Source: Saururus chinensis (taxonomy: Eukaryota; Streptophyta; Magnoliopsida; Piperales; Saururaceae). Taken from it: 64,000 bases of DNA. Position numbers and translations under genes: made by a program. Below are positions 36,921-49,706 of this stretch, piece by piece. Every line of letters begins with the position of its first letter. Positions within the stretch are counted from its first letter, which is position 1. Location of the stretch: assembly GCA_035235625.1 (NCBI GenBank), contig CP141148.1:20771057-20835056 (forward strand), in the 5' to 3' direction. The notes under the pieces are model-generated. The model saw only the letters and a program-made list of their open reading frames with translations. It was not told the DNA's origin and ran no database searches.

Positions 36921-37499
36921 GTGCAGTGTTGGTACCTTGTAATTGATATTTACATAATTTTAATCAAATTTGGGACACTATGGTTCGAAGGTAAGATAAT
37001 TTAGTATTATTTCCTTAAGTAGGGGAAATGTGGTGATTTATTCACATTAGGGTAAAAAACCGAGGAGTTCCTAGGGCAGGGAAGCAGGTGTTTCATATGG
37101 CTTCAACCACACTCTTAATTAGGCAGTTTGCTTAATCAGGCAAGACATCATTGACAACCTGAAGTTAAATTGTAGATGAAAAATCAAAGCACCCGCTTCA
37201 TCAAATGATATGTGACAAGTCAACTGATTAAATGGTAGATAACTAATACATGCTTCGTCAGGCATAAGTAATGGATTATTCACTTAATTAGGCTGTAAAG
37301 TAGTTGTGCCTGGCCGCACAAGGAAAAACCTGCAAACACCCTGTTTAATAGCAAAATAACCCAATAATTTATGAGGCTCCTTTTTTTTACTCCAAAACTA
37401 CCGCCAAACTAAACTGGGCAGACTAGCCATGGCCAAAGAATTTCTAATTCCCACAGTTTTGAGGATACTTGACACAACCACAATAATCATAATCTTATA

Positions 37500-38003
37500 G
37501 TTACAAACTACATTTCTTAATTTGTAAGAAAGAGCAACATTCTACTCATAGAATATTGCAAGTCCCATAGAATTTGCCTTTTAAGCCTATTAGGAACATG
37601 CCCATCATACAATACTCCCAACATTGACCACCATTTTACCTAGCCTACATTTATCCTATATAACACATCACTTTCAATATTTCGCTAAGCTCACATATAA
37701 GCACTTCTTACCCATCTATTTCAACTAAATTCTACCTATAGGTCTACCTTCCTTAAAGTTAAATTCCATATACTCTTAGTCCTGCTTATTTTAAAACCTT
37801 TTAATTCTAGAGTTCCCCTCTACAATTCTAGTTTTGCATTTAACCTCACTGTAGTTTCGTCAACTAAAACTCCTTCATCCGCAAAAAACGAGAACCAAGG
37901 TACCTTATCTTTCATATGCACAATTAGCTCATCAATAACTAAAGTAAAAAGATAAAGACTTAAGGTTGACCTGCGATGTAGACTTACACTAACCAGGAAC
38001 ACT
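37500..38003 (-). pseudogene. LINE reverse transcriptase fragment (palm region)
   Basis: The minus-strand translation gives HRRSTLSLYLFTLVIDELI, then VPWFSFFADEGVLVDET. These correspond to the conserved GSALSPYLF and catalytic FADD motifs of plant RTE-like LINE reverse transcriptases. The second catalytic Asp is Glu here (FADE). Downstream frames are interrupted by stops. This segment is the very part missing from the neighbouring LINE fragment at 38030-40410, so the two are either separate partial copies or one rearranged copy. Confidence 0.7.
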
Positions 38004-38029
38004 TAGGTTTCCCCAAAATGTACATACAC

Positions 38030-40410
38030 TAGTCACTATCCCATCCTACGTAATCACAATTATAATCATAATCAAGTAACGCCTTTTCCCAGCAATTTGA
38101 GGTCGACAACGTAGATCTTACACCTCCTTTCTAGCATATTTTATGCTAACTCTTTCGTAAGAGATAACATAGTCATATTTTCTTATTATCTTCGTCCAAG
38201 TTCTCTGCGGTGTACTTCTTCCTCTTTTAGCATCATTTACATAAATCTCTTCCTTTCTTCTTACCGGGGCATCTATTAGTATTCTTTATACATACTTGTA
38301 CTAACGCAACCTACACTCCCTAACTTTCTCCCCTATAGGTATTACCCCTAAGTTCTCTCTTACATACTTATTTTTAATCCGATCTTTCTTAATTATTCCA
38401 CACATCCACCGTAACATTCTCATTTTAGCTACATTCAATTTTTTTATGACTTTTTTTTTGTGCCCAACATTGTGCTCCATAAAATATTGCAGGCCTAATA
38501 GCTATCACAATACTCCCGACATCAACCTTCCATTTTACCCACCCGTAATTATATGTACCACATCACTATCAATGTCTCCCTCTTTATGGTAAATGGAGAC
38601 CAAATATTGGACCACTAACCCATCATTCTGCCCAACATTCTTGCCCATCTATGGTATCCCATCATACCTAATTGTTAATAATATCTATATATCCTCTTAT
38701 AATTATTTTCTTCTTTAATACACTCCAAATGAGCTCTCAAAGAAGTCAACTATAACTTTTTCTAAATAAACAAAAGTCAGAGAGGTCTTGTCTCCTATCC
38801 CTATAGTTCTCTATTAATTGTCAAAAGAAGAAGATAACTTCAATTGTTGACTGTGCAGGAATGAAATCAAACTTGCTTTCAGTTACCTTAGTTATTTTTA
38901 GCAAACATCCATCAACTGCTCTCTCCCATAAGTTCATAGCCTGACTCAAGAGGTTTATACCCCTCTAGTTTGTATAACTTTAGATGTCCCTTTTATTTTT
39001 TATAAAGGTGTAATGGTACTTCTCCATACTTCCCAGGTATTTTCTTTGACTTCCAAATATTGTTAAGACTAGTCAACCAAGTTAACCCAACACCCCAAAG
39101 CTACTTTCATACTTCAGTAAGAATTCCATAAGATCCTAATGTTTTACCCTTATATATTTTAAGGCGACTCTTACCTCCACGATTGTAAATCTACTAAAAT
39201 AGGTTATTTCCTTAATACGTCTAAACCCAATATCATGTCCACTACCATAATCTTCATGTAATAAATGCTTAAAATACCATCGCCATCTCTCCTAATTTTC
39301 TCATTTTTACTAAAATCCTTTGAACTTTATTCTTAATGCACCTAGCTTGTTCTAAGTCTCTACTTTGCTTCTTTCTTAACTTAGCTATCTTATATATGCC
39401 CTCCCCCCCTCTTCCATTCGTAATCTATTGTACAAGTCATCAAACTCAAATCTGGCTTCACTCACTACTTTTCTAGCTTCTCTTCTAACTTTAATATGCC
39501 TCTCCCAACTCTCCCTACTTTTTACATTTTTGCCACTCCTTGAAGAAATATTCTTTTCCTTGATGACTCTTTAGACTTCCTCACACAGCCAACATGCTTC
39601 CTTCTTGAAGTTCCTTATCCTCCTCAATTCCCCAAGCACTTCTTTTCCCAACTATTTAATGCAATTAGCCATGTTAACCTACATTGTTGTTGGTTCCTCA
39701 TCCAACTTCCAATTTCCTTCCATGTTCAACCTCTCCACAAAGGAGTTGAGTATTTCACCCTTCAAGTTCCACCACTTGATCCAAGATTCAACTTTGTCAT
39801 TCCTTTGCTTCTTTCACCCATTCATGTGGATATCTAAAACAACTAATATATGTTGTGGTAGTAATAAGGGTTCTCCTGCAATAACTTTACAATCCTTGCA
39901 AGTAGTTCTGTCCTCACTTCTAATTAAGAAAAAATCTATTTTGCTCTTATTAGGTCCTTTCTTGAAAGTTATTAAATGCTCCTCCCTCTTCTTTAAATAC
40001 GTATTTGCAATGCCTAGGTCGTTTCCTATTGAAAAATCAAAGATAGCTTCTCTCTTCTCATTCCTCTCCCCAACCTTCATATCCTATGTCTTCTCGCCTA
40101 CATGCTCCTTTAAATCTTCCCCATGATAATCTTTTCCTTCTTAGGTATCGCATGCATTACTAGGTCCATTTCCACCCAAAATTGCTTCTCAAGGTTCTCT
40201 CCTCATCCTACTTGAGGTGCATAAGCACTAAGAATATTAACTACAAATTCCCCTAACACTAGTTTCGTCACCAATATAATTCAATCACTAAATCTCTTGA
40301 CATCTACAAGGTTTTCCCTCAAGTCCTTGTCTACCACTATACCTACCCCATTCCTAGAGACTCGTTATCCTCCTCCATCACAGCTTAGGACTAGCATTGT
40401 GAGACACAAA
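38030..40410 (-). pseudogene. RTE-like LINE, endonuclease to C-terminus, decayed
   Basis: Minus-strand order: APE-type endonuclease pieces (NGVGIVVDKDLREN, LSAYAPQVG, then an 88-codon open stretch at 40080-39814 with LGIANTYLKKREEHLITF and KIDFFLIRSEDRTTCKDC). A linker follows (EARFEFDDLYNRL), then RT N-terminal motifs (NLLSQAMNLWERAV, FDFIPAQST), then the C-terminal block MRMLRWMCG, KKDRIKN and RGRSTPQRTW. Stops and frameshifts are frequent. Between 'FRKSYS' and 'SDVVHII' the palm region with the active site is deleted. The 173-codon plus-strand ORF at 39605-40126 is its antisense shadow. Confidence 0.8.
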
Positions 40411-42400
40411 GGTAGAGCAATCTTACTTTGCAAATAGCAATGTAAAAATTACAAAAGAGGCACTTAACCAAACGAATAAGAGAACAGGTACTGCAGTCAA
40501 CATTGGGGTCATCAAACTTTCTAAAATTGTAAGGTAACCAAGTTTCTTAAGCTTACTAACATTTCAGCCAAGGCTCCAGTCACTGCTCAACCTGAGTAAG
40601 ATCTTCCTTATATGCCCACATGATTTGTTGTAAAAATCATAGTGAACCCGACCTCTCTATGCATTATTTTCACTTGGTTTACCTGAAAACAAGAAGTTAA
40701 GATAGCAACAATATGAAAACAATGGTCATCACCACGGCCATGACTTTTGAAAAGGTAATTGATAAATAGTGTTGTGTTGCATTGCCAGCTATAATATGAT
40801 AATTCACGACCAATATGCTTCTCTATATTATCACTTAGAGAAGTCCACAAAATTGGTAAATGTTGTTGTCTGCACCACATAAGAATATTTGCTGACAAGC
40901 TATTCTAAGAAAATATTTGGAGAAGCTCAAGCAATTATTTTAAATTTTTTTATTCTTTTACCAGAAACAAAGTTTCATAAATAAAATAAACCAGCCTGTC
41001 TAATTTATGTTCCTTTCAAACACCATAAATTCTGTGGCAAATCTCCAAAAAGAGGGATGGCAGTCTGGGCTCTGTGCTTAAACACAGGTTGTCGTCCCTG
41101 CACTTAATTGCTGTTTTCTTAGCCCATAATCATCACGGGGGATGTGAAATCAAGCGAGCATCCAAATGAAATTTGGACCTATTTTGATGTGGGAACACTT
41201 ATAAAAATTGGTCTGATTTTCAACCCCAAATTAATGGCTGATATTTGATGAGATTAAATAGATGGGAACCACATATTGAAATAACCCCAAATTTGGTAGA
41301 CCCCCCTAAGGGTTAATCTCAATCAATCCAACACCTATCTGACACCTACTAGGCCCAACTAGGAATGCAGTCTCAACCAGTCGGTGAAAGGTGACATCAA
41401 AATGATTTTGGGTCCCTATTTTAATAGTCCTCTCTCAATCCCCCTTAATCCTAACCTCTACCAGTAGTGCAAGGGCCCACATCTACAAACTCTTGATTTA
41501 AGCTCATGCTACCTTTTCCCTCCAAAAATGGATTTAGTAATTAGTCCGTAATTGACTTCATATTGTGCTTCCATGAAATGATAAATAATTATTATGCAAC
41601 CCATCCATTTTCCCAATTTTTTTATATGTAATGTACCTAAGCATCATAACACCGAACATGGTGAAACGCAAAAGAGAAAGATACATAATAAAGTATTAGA
41701 TGATTTTTCTTTATGTTTAGAGCATGGAGACATCAGGAACACTATTTATACCAAATGGCATTGTTCATAATTGACCTAGTTTATGTTGCATTTAAACCAA
41801 CAAAGGAGACCAAGATGAACATTTATGTCCATGGACCAGATCACCTAAAGATGGGAAAAGAACAAACCCCTACATAAATCTGGCACCAGATCTCTAATAC
41901 CCTCAACCTACTTTGCAAACTGTCAATTTAGATGGTTTAACATAGTGACTCTATACTCCTAGGTGTTCAGAAATTTCACTAACATAAAACTGATAATCAT
42001 ATATATCGTAAAAACCTTTATTATTACTTTTAAATAAAACTTGGTTATCATGCTTTAAAGTTCAGATCTAGATATTCCGAGGCCACCTTGACCCACTTGA
42101 CCCAGGCCACAAACGCACCAAGCTACTAGCATCCAATATTGGACTTGGAAATGGAACAGCCAACACTCAGCAGACTGACAATCCTACAAGGAAGCACAAG
42201 AATAAAAACAGGTGTAAATCACATTTTAAGCCCAATATTATAACCAAGATAATCTTGATTCCAAAGGTTACAAAAGATTAATTATATAATGAAGATAAGT
42301 ACTTACCTTCAAAAAGCTATTCTTTCATGCAAGCAAGAGGTTTACAGAAACTCCAATGAAAAAATTGGCAGAGGTTTTGGCCTTTTTTTAAGGGACAAAG
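40411..42400. other. Intergenic, probable 3' flank of the FAR1-like gene
   Basis: No coding motif was recognised. A minus-strand AATAAA near 42018 is a possible poly(A) signal for the gene upstream on that strand. The remaining sequence is AT-rich and unique-looking. Confidence 0.35.
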
Positions 42401-42406
42401 TCTCAC

Positions 42407-42483
42407 CTGCAAAAAAGAAGACATTTAATGAACGGGTACAATAAACCTATATGTAATAACATCTTTGGGTATTTAATGTATAC
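42407..42483 (-). other. Possible 77-nt terminal intron that changes the C-terminus
   Basis: Donor ATG|GTATAC at 42483 and acceptor cttcttttttgcag|GTGAGA at 42407. Splicing joins TG to G and then TGA, giving ...GGIIKW and a stop. Unspliced, the protein runs 11 residues further (YTLNTQRCYYI) to the TAG at 42449-42447. Confidence 0.45.
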
Positions 42484-44522
42484 CATTTGATAATGCCACC
42501 ACCAGTACAATGTAGATCAGGCAGAGTGTTCAAATCTTGCATATCTAATATGCTCGCACCATTAATTGTAAACAAAGGAACGTCAGCCCTTGACATGCTA
42601 GATGCAACCTTTTGTTGACAAGTTTGGCTGTTATGACCAACATCTTTGCATATGCTACACTTTCTGGACCTTTTCACAGCATCAGACACCATAGAGTCCT
42701 TCCCAACAATATTCACCATCTTCCAGTTTTCCAATCTTAGTGGATATCCTATAGGAAGCTGAACAGAGGCACTAATTGAAGGAGTAGTAGAACTCATAAC
42801 TTGATTTTCTTCGTCTGTTTTATCTTGAAAATCATCAAAAACCTCATTTACTAGCCCCTCTTGATTATTTATATCCAGCACAATATTATCCAAGTCCTCA
42901 AAATCTATTCGCCACTGTGAGTGAATGTCACTTAAGTACAACCCCTTGCTTTCATCCATCCGGCTTTTAATCCTGTGTGCACAAGGAAGGCCCATGTTTA
43001 TAACAAATTGATTTGCACAAGCTGACACAATTGCACCATCCATTGCGAGTTTATACTGCTGAAGAAGCTCTCTTAAAGCAAAAACAGATACATGACCAAC
43101 AAGCTTCTTAAAAAAAGGAATGCGGAGCTTTGGAGAAACCCGGACTCTTTCTGCTAAAATTTGTGCTTTTATCTCTTTAACTTGGTTTTTGAGGGAAGAA
43201 CATAACTTGCTCTCAACAGAATGTACATCAATGGGTGAATCTTGCAAATTTTTCTTGAAAGTTGAATGTGCATCATCTGCCCCTGAACTGATACGATACC
43301 CAAAATGACGATATTTGTCTGTCCATGCCTTGACAAAGTACTCCTTAAATGCAAGATAATTATGAGCAATGTAGTTCAGGGCATCCACCTTTTCTTTGAA
43401 CTCTGCTTGAAATGCTTCCCATGCCTTGTAATATGCCCATTCACTAGGAGAATTGATCAAAGTGGTCCATGCAGATACAAACCCCTCCCAATTATCTTCA
43501 GCACTAAAGTGAGGCTTACAGTTAAATAAGATGTTTCTCTCAATATGGCGTGTGCATAGCAAAATCGCAGCTGCTGGAAAAGCACTCTGGACAGCTCTAA
43601 TTAGAGTCACATCCCCCACTACGAGAATAACCTTCTCTGGATTATCTCCATCTAGCATGAAATCAAGCATTTTTAATACCCAGGCATAATCATCATCTCC
43701 TTCCTTTCTTAAAAAGGCAAAGCACGAATGGAAACATGTGTTAAAACATGTTACTCCCATAATATCAACTAAAGGCATCTCGTACTTGTTGGTCTTGTAT
43801 GTAGAATTTATTATAAAGATATTTGCGAAGATTTTACTCAGAATTACTGTGTATGGATGTGCAAAAAAAAGATGTGTCAGATTACCACCATCGTCATACT
43901 TCACGTTACATTGAAAGCCTCCTTGAGTGAGCTCGTCTATTAAGGCTTGTATGGGAGTCCGACCAGAAAGGAATTCTCTACGAATTTTGGATTTGACATT
44001 GTAGATATCTCTTAGTTTCACTTTCAACTTTGGATTATTTTGTCTAAGTACAGCAAGCATTTCACGTGGCTGCATGCCAGCAAAAGTCATTTCTTTGATT
44101 TGCAAAATCTCCTCTTCAGAACACCTCCGAGCAATGGGATGAATAGACATATCTTTTGAGGCTTCATGATTGTGTTCACCATTTACTATATTCATTGTCC
44201 ATAAGCCATCACTATTCCTCCTCCCAACAACTTTAAAAGGGCAGTTTATAAGACGAGAATAGGATTTCCGTTTACGATCAGCATCTGTTATCCTACGGCT
44301 AGAACGGTAAGCACCACCTCTATCACATCCAATGGTTACATTCCTATCTCGGTGTGACTTTTTAATACATATTACATATCCCAAGGACATTGAGATGTTA
44401 CGAACATGCTCAAGAAGCTCTTCTCGACTACGAAAGCATTTAATGGAGGATTGAAGCATCTTCTCATGTTCAATTGGTTCTTCTTGACAATTAACATTGA
44501 TCACAAGTAAAGGAGTATACAA
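42447..44522 (-). CDS. FAR1-related, MULE transposase-derived protein, large exon
   Basis: 691 codons. FAR1-type zinc domain at residues 27-125 with C66, C94, H117 and H119. A helical linker (135-185) follows. The MULE transposase-like domain spans about 230-425, marked by STYKTNKYEMPLVDIMGVT, the CTRHIERN block and KAWTDKYRHFGYR. A SWIM-like remnant lies at 502-516 (C502, C514, H516; the second Cys is Asn504), and a CX2CX4HX4C knuckle at 622-635. At the three DDE positions I read N239, D304 and D416, so the first Asp and the Glu are altered and transposition activity is unlikely. The frame opens at a TTG right after a splice acceptor (ttgaacag), so this is an internal exon, not a start; the first in-frame ATG is codon 22. 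No terminal inverted repeats are seen around it. Confidence 0.85.
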   Translation of the reverse strand: MYTPLLVINVNCQEEPIEHEKMLQSSIKCFRSREELLEHVRNISMSLGYVICIKKSHRDRNVTIGCDRGGAYRSSRRITDADRKRKSYSRLINCPFKVVGRRNSDGLWTMNIVNGEHNHEASKDMSIHPIARRCSEEEILQIKEMTFAGMQPREMLAVLRQNNPKLKVKLRDIYNVKSKIRREFLSGRTPIQALIDELTQGGFQCNVKYDDGGNLTHLFFAHPYTVILSKIFANIFIINSTYKTNKYEMPLVDIMGVTCFNTCFHSCFAFLRKEGDDDYAWVLKMLDFMLDGDNPEKVILVVGDVTLIRAVQSAFPAAAILLCTRHIERNILFNCKPHFSAEDNWEGFVSAWTTLINSPSEWAYYKAWEAFQAEFKEKVDALNYIAHNYLAFKEYFVKAWTDKYRHFGYRISSGADDAHSTFKKNLQDSPIDVHSVESKLCSSLKNQVKEIKAQILAERVRVSPKLRIPFFKKLVGHVSVFALRELLQQYKLAMDGAIVSACANQFVINMGLPCAHRIKSRMDESKGLYLSDIHSQWRIDFEDLDNIVLDINNQEGLVNEVFDDFQDKTDEENQVMSSTTPSISASVQLPIGYPLRLENWKMVNIVGKDSMVSDAVKRSRKCSICKDVGHNSQTCQQKVASSMSRADVPLFTINGASILDMQDLNTLPDLHCTGGGIIKWYTLNTQRCYYI

Positions 44523-47500
44523 CTGTTCAAAATAATTTTATCGTGTAAGAGAATGTTGAAAAGCTAGTAAGAGACAAACTTTTAAAAACTTTACAGAAAT
44601 CAAAGTATCATCACCTCATCTAGAAAACAATGCACAAACAATGATTTCATTCTATCGATGATCTAATTATAACTAAATCTATCAATGCTAATGTGACATC
44701 TACATTCAAAACATTCATACTGCAGTTAACTTTGAGATCAACATTAAAATAGTCTGGTGCTAATCTACTAAATTATGCCAGTTCAAACAAAATCAATACA
44801 CGTTGCTTGTAGTTCAATCCTTCATTAATATTAATGTGCAGAAATAATACTAGTAACATAAACATGGAAGAAATGGAAATAATGAGATGTTAATTTGCAA
44901 ATTAAACCTCCTTCCTTCTCAGTCATTAAAACTGAGACATTTTCACCAAAAAGAACAGCTTCCGTGAATGGATTGCAAATGGACAGCAATGCACATGCTC
45001 ATGGACAGCACATCAACAACGAAAAGGCACAACCTACAGCACATAACACAGGGTAGGAAGACTCATTTTTGAACTGATATAAATTCGTTGATTTATAATT
45101 TCTAATTTGTATAATTTAGCCAATGGTTGTCTGAGCACAAAAGATCACGTAATTTGACAGAATTAACAACCATAAGTTGACATTGATAAAATTAAGATGC
45201 ATTTCAGCACAGAAAAGAATAGATCTGACACTGTAGATCCTTGAGGAGTGGGCAGATAGGTGGTTACATGGGAAAAGGGACACAGGAGAATACAAGCTCA
45301 GCAAGAGATAGGTACTGTTGGTTATCCAATTCTCCTAAAAGCTTAAACTATTAGGGAAACAATAATATATTTAGATTTAGAAACTAACACTTCCCTGCAA
45401 GTGCATGCACCATTAAGCTTTGTGCGTGAAATCTCATGAACACACGTGGTAGGCACAAGCACACAAGGAACAGTCCCCCCACTATATTTGAACCCAGAAC
45501 CTATAAAAAGCTAGTTATCCACTTCTAAAAGCTCAATCTGATAAGGAAAGAATAACAATTTATATTGACACGTTAACAATTACAATGTCTTCCCATTTAA
45601 CAAAAGTTGAGTTAAAAAATTACATGTCCGCAAGAACATAGCAACCATCATTTCTGGAAATTTTAGGCTACCTATTTTCCTTTTTTTCAACAAGGCAAGA
45701 TGAAGGTGCATTACAGTGTCATACATGGGAAATGAACTCAGTTGCGTGCTAAGATGTAGCTGTAATAGAACATATGAAAGCAAAACAAAACAAGGAGAAT
45801 TTGGAGAATAGGAGAAAGAAAAGATGAATTTAGACAAATGGAAAGACATATATCTCCATTGAAACCAGTGTTAATACTGGAATCTTGTCACTTACAATGA
45901 TAAAAAAGACCCTTCTAAAACTACAAACATAAACAAGGTTGATCAAGTTATAATATTGATCTCAGTAGAGATACCAAGGCAAGAGATTATGTAACTAGGC
46001 TATTCTCGGCAATTTCTTGCTTATCTTGGTCATTTCTTGACAATTTTTTGCCCGAACTCACCATTTCTCTTCAATTTCTCACTTTCAAAAATGTAAAACA
46101 AAAGGCAACGATTCCCACTCAATTATTCCCCTTGAAGTATAACATTGGAGCATCAAAGTTGGGGTCATTATTTATTGCCCACACCCCTCACATTGGAACA
46201 ATTTTTCAATCTTATAATATTGTGCCCACCTGGAATCCTTGTATAGTCACTCATATCAAGTTCAAGAAAATAGGGCTGCCCCACATCACTCTAACTACTA
46301 TTGATATATTTTTTTCACTTCTATGCTTTATTTAGGTATATCTTCTCAAACTTTTAACTTAATGTATGATGTTAGTGTTTGTATATGTAAATATATACTT
46401 AGGTTGTCAAACTTATATGTGAAAAACCTTTCTTGAAATAACTGAGATAGTGAGAACATTTTACATGATCTCTCCGAGATCTCTTCTCTTTAGTAGACTG
46501 AGACAAGACTAAGATATGAGATTATGAACCTTGAGCATTACTCAAACTATTATTATTAACTCTTGAGACTAGGCCAGGAAATATTACCTGCCTGCAAATT
46601 GACCTGCCTAACCCACACCTGACTGGACACAAAAGAAATAGGTTTAGGGTTTTAAAATTTAACCCATTTTAAAAATAGGGTAAGGTTGAGATTTACCTGC
46701 ATAACACGCACAACCCGACTTTGACCCTATTATTTAATGATGTTGTGACCTAAGGTGGATAATTTAGAAAGAAATTTTCTTAAATTTCTATTCTCTCTTA
46801 ATTTTTTATTTTATCTGATAGTCAATTAGTAATTTTTGTGGAATTCTTATAGTTTTAAACGTTTATTTTATAATGACAGGCTCTCTCCAACTCTCACTTT
46901 CTCAAATAACATAGAAAGTGTTTGACATCTATTTATAATGTTACAATGCATATAAAATTTTTTCAATGTTTGGCCCATGCAAAGATAAGGTATAAAATAC
47001 CAAATTAACAAAAAAATTAATTGAGAAAAAAAACTAAGGTTACCCACATAGCCAACCTAATTAGGGTTAGGGTTTGCATTTTCTACCCATTTAATAAATA
47101 GGGTTGGGTCATGACCCAACTCAATTTAAGTGCAGGTCAAGGCCAACCAGACCCAATCGGACCTAACCTGGCCCAATTCCCAACCCTAATTGTGACCAAA
47201 TATAACCATGAGCGAACCTATTCATTCAATAAAGCACCTAAAAAACTGCCAGACAGGACTGTTAATTATGCATTACAATTACACGATGGGAACAACACCA
47301 CTCACATTTAAAACTTCTACAAGCAAATTCTCCCCCCCTACCTATGTCGTGCAGTGTATATTATGATTAAGGTAGGAAAGTGAACCTACCACAGAATGCC
47401 ATGTCTTAGGTGAAAATTCCAATTGGCTTTCATAGGGAGACGAAAAAACATGGAAAGTAAAGAGAATTGAATTCATATTTTTTAAAATGAATGAAGAGAT

Positions 47501-49706
47501 TTGGAGAAGGGAGAAATGTGATTCTACAAGGAAAACCTTTAACCACATTCAAGCTTAGGGTAACATTTGATAACAAACTGAGAAGAAACGTTGAAGCACT
47601 ACAGAATAACAAAAAAGGTGAGAAGGGTAAAATCGGCTGAGATGGTTATATCACCAAAATTTCTGTTCGCAACGAACACCACAGGAATGATTTCAATACC
47701 TCAGTCATTGCTGCCGCAAACCCATGTCTCAATTGAATCCAAAAGAACATACTTTAATTACTGACAAAACTTGTTTTTCATTCCTTCTAGTTGTTTCGGA
47801 AAGTTTTTCCTAAAATTTAAGACGTTAAAATATTGTTGCAATTAAAAATTACTTTGAGAAACCACTATATAATCTCTGCCCCTCTTATTTTCTCAAAGAT
47901 TATCTTGGCAGGAACCATAAATATAATGAAAACTCATGAGCAAATTAAGATAGCTATTTTTATAGGAAAAGAACATTAAGGAGCTGGCTATACTCTCAAT
48001 TCCACCCCCACCTCCCCTAAATCCTATTCATTGCAGCGTTTCAATAACTTTATTAAGAGAAAACACAGGTCACAATAGAAATGAACTTATAATACAACAT
48101 CATTTCCATTCCCCTTCTGTAATATCCAAGCACTACTAACTATGCTATATTTGTGGTGATAGGATCATCACTTCAAATAAAAGCCATTACAACCTATCCA
48201 AATTCCCAACAAACATGACTCACTGTCCATTACTGAAGTCAAATGCCTTCTCGATACTGCAAAGCAACATTAAATTCAATGTAGCATAATAGGGCAGTAT
48301 ACTGAGATTAAAGCTAAAGTTATTTATAGAAGGCCATAATAAATACACGATAATTCAAGCAAGTCTAGCACTAGATACTATCTCTAGCACACAATCTCCT
48401 TGCTCCAAGATTTTTCTCTTTCTGCCATCTCTTCCTCCTCCACACTCTTGATCTCAAAATAATAATAATAATTATTATTATAATAAAATAAAACAGACTA
48501 GTGTGAACGTGAAGGTTCAAGTGTTCAAATTCTCATGAATTGGACAAAGCTGGGGTTTAAGAAGGGGGAAAAGAGGAGAATAATTACAAATAAAGTTTCT
48601 GGGGTGAATTTGGAAAGAAGAGTGAGAAATTTGAGAAGGAAGAAGAGGAAAGAGAGGGAACGTGAGGATGAAGACAAAGTGAGGAAGAGAGCTCAGAACA
48701 AATTAGGCCTAACCACTTCGTAAATTAGAAAAGGGGGTTAATCCCCTTTACAAAACAACAAGAAGCCCATTTTATTACAAATCAACCAACTAACTAAGAA
48801 AAACAGTGTTAATTAGCTAATTAGAAAGGCAACACCCATCAGATGTACGAAGGCAATCAAAGGCAGTTCAGCAAATAAGAAGTCATAGGAAGGTGAGGGA
48901 AGTGGGTAATCATGCATTAACCTTGCAAATGAAGCCGTAAAATGGAGATAGATCAGGCAATCAATCATATAATCAATTGGGCAGGGAAAATGAGCTCAAT
49001 TCAGAACATTCCATGTTCTGCTCATGTCATATCCTTGCAGTGTCCAGCCAGGGAACTGCTGCATAAACTTGGCCTCCACCAACCAAATAGCATTCTTAGA
49101 TGACTAGTGGAGCCAAGAGACATTGATCTGGGTAATGACACATCTGTGGGCCAAACACAGTGCCTATGCATATGGCAGTTCGGACTAGGCACAGCTGATC
49201 ATGGAAAAGGGGAGGCAAAGACATTGGAGTAGCCGCAAAAAAGTAACCCACATCCCTCTAGAGCCTTGAAATGTGAACAACCGAGTGAATCTGGGCATCT
49301 GAAGGTAGCTTTAGGCAATAAGCCACAGGGTCAATGCGCTCAATAATTGGGTACATGCAATGGGAGAGATGGATAAGCTTCTCATTGTGAGACTAATGTA
49401 TGGAAATCTGTCTGTAATGTTGGTGAAACAATATTATTAACCGCCCTAGGGGGTCTGGTCCACATCCTGGGTCCACTAGGTTAGGAATTACTAAAGTTAT
49501 TACTGATAGGAAAACCATCATGCCTATCAGAAGGACATAGCCATCAATTATAGAAAATTATATTGAAAAATCAAAACTTAATGACAACACTGGAAAATGT
49601 TGATAAGAAAAGTTCATATCTCTGTTTCCAGTAAATCATGACTGCCACTAAAATTGTGAAGCCAGACTACAGAGAGAAAGTTATGTGGATTAGCAATAAG
49701 GATTAC
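44523..49706 (-). other. Intron 2 of the FAR1-like gene (5.2 kb)
   Basis: Bounded by CAG|GTAATC at 49706 and ttattttgaacag at 44523. It is AT-rich. It contains an (ATA)n/(ATT)n microsatellite that can fold on itself at 48457-48490. No other coding exon or intact element was recognised. The 62-codon Lys/Arg/Glu-rich plus-strand frame near 48535 is low-complexity. Confidence 0.55.

Noticed and set aside
39605-40126. 173-codon plus-strand ORF
   Set aside because: It is antisense to the LINE endonuclease on the minus strand, whose motifs are unmistakable.
44520-44522. Translation start of the large FAR1/MULE exon
   Set aside because: The codon is TTG and directly follows a splice acceptor, so it is better read as the first codon of an internal exon.
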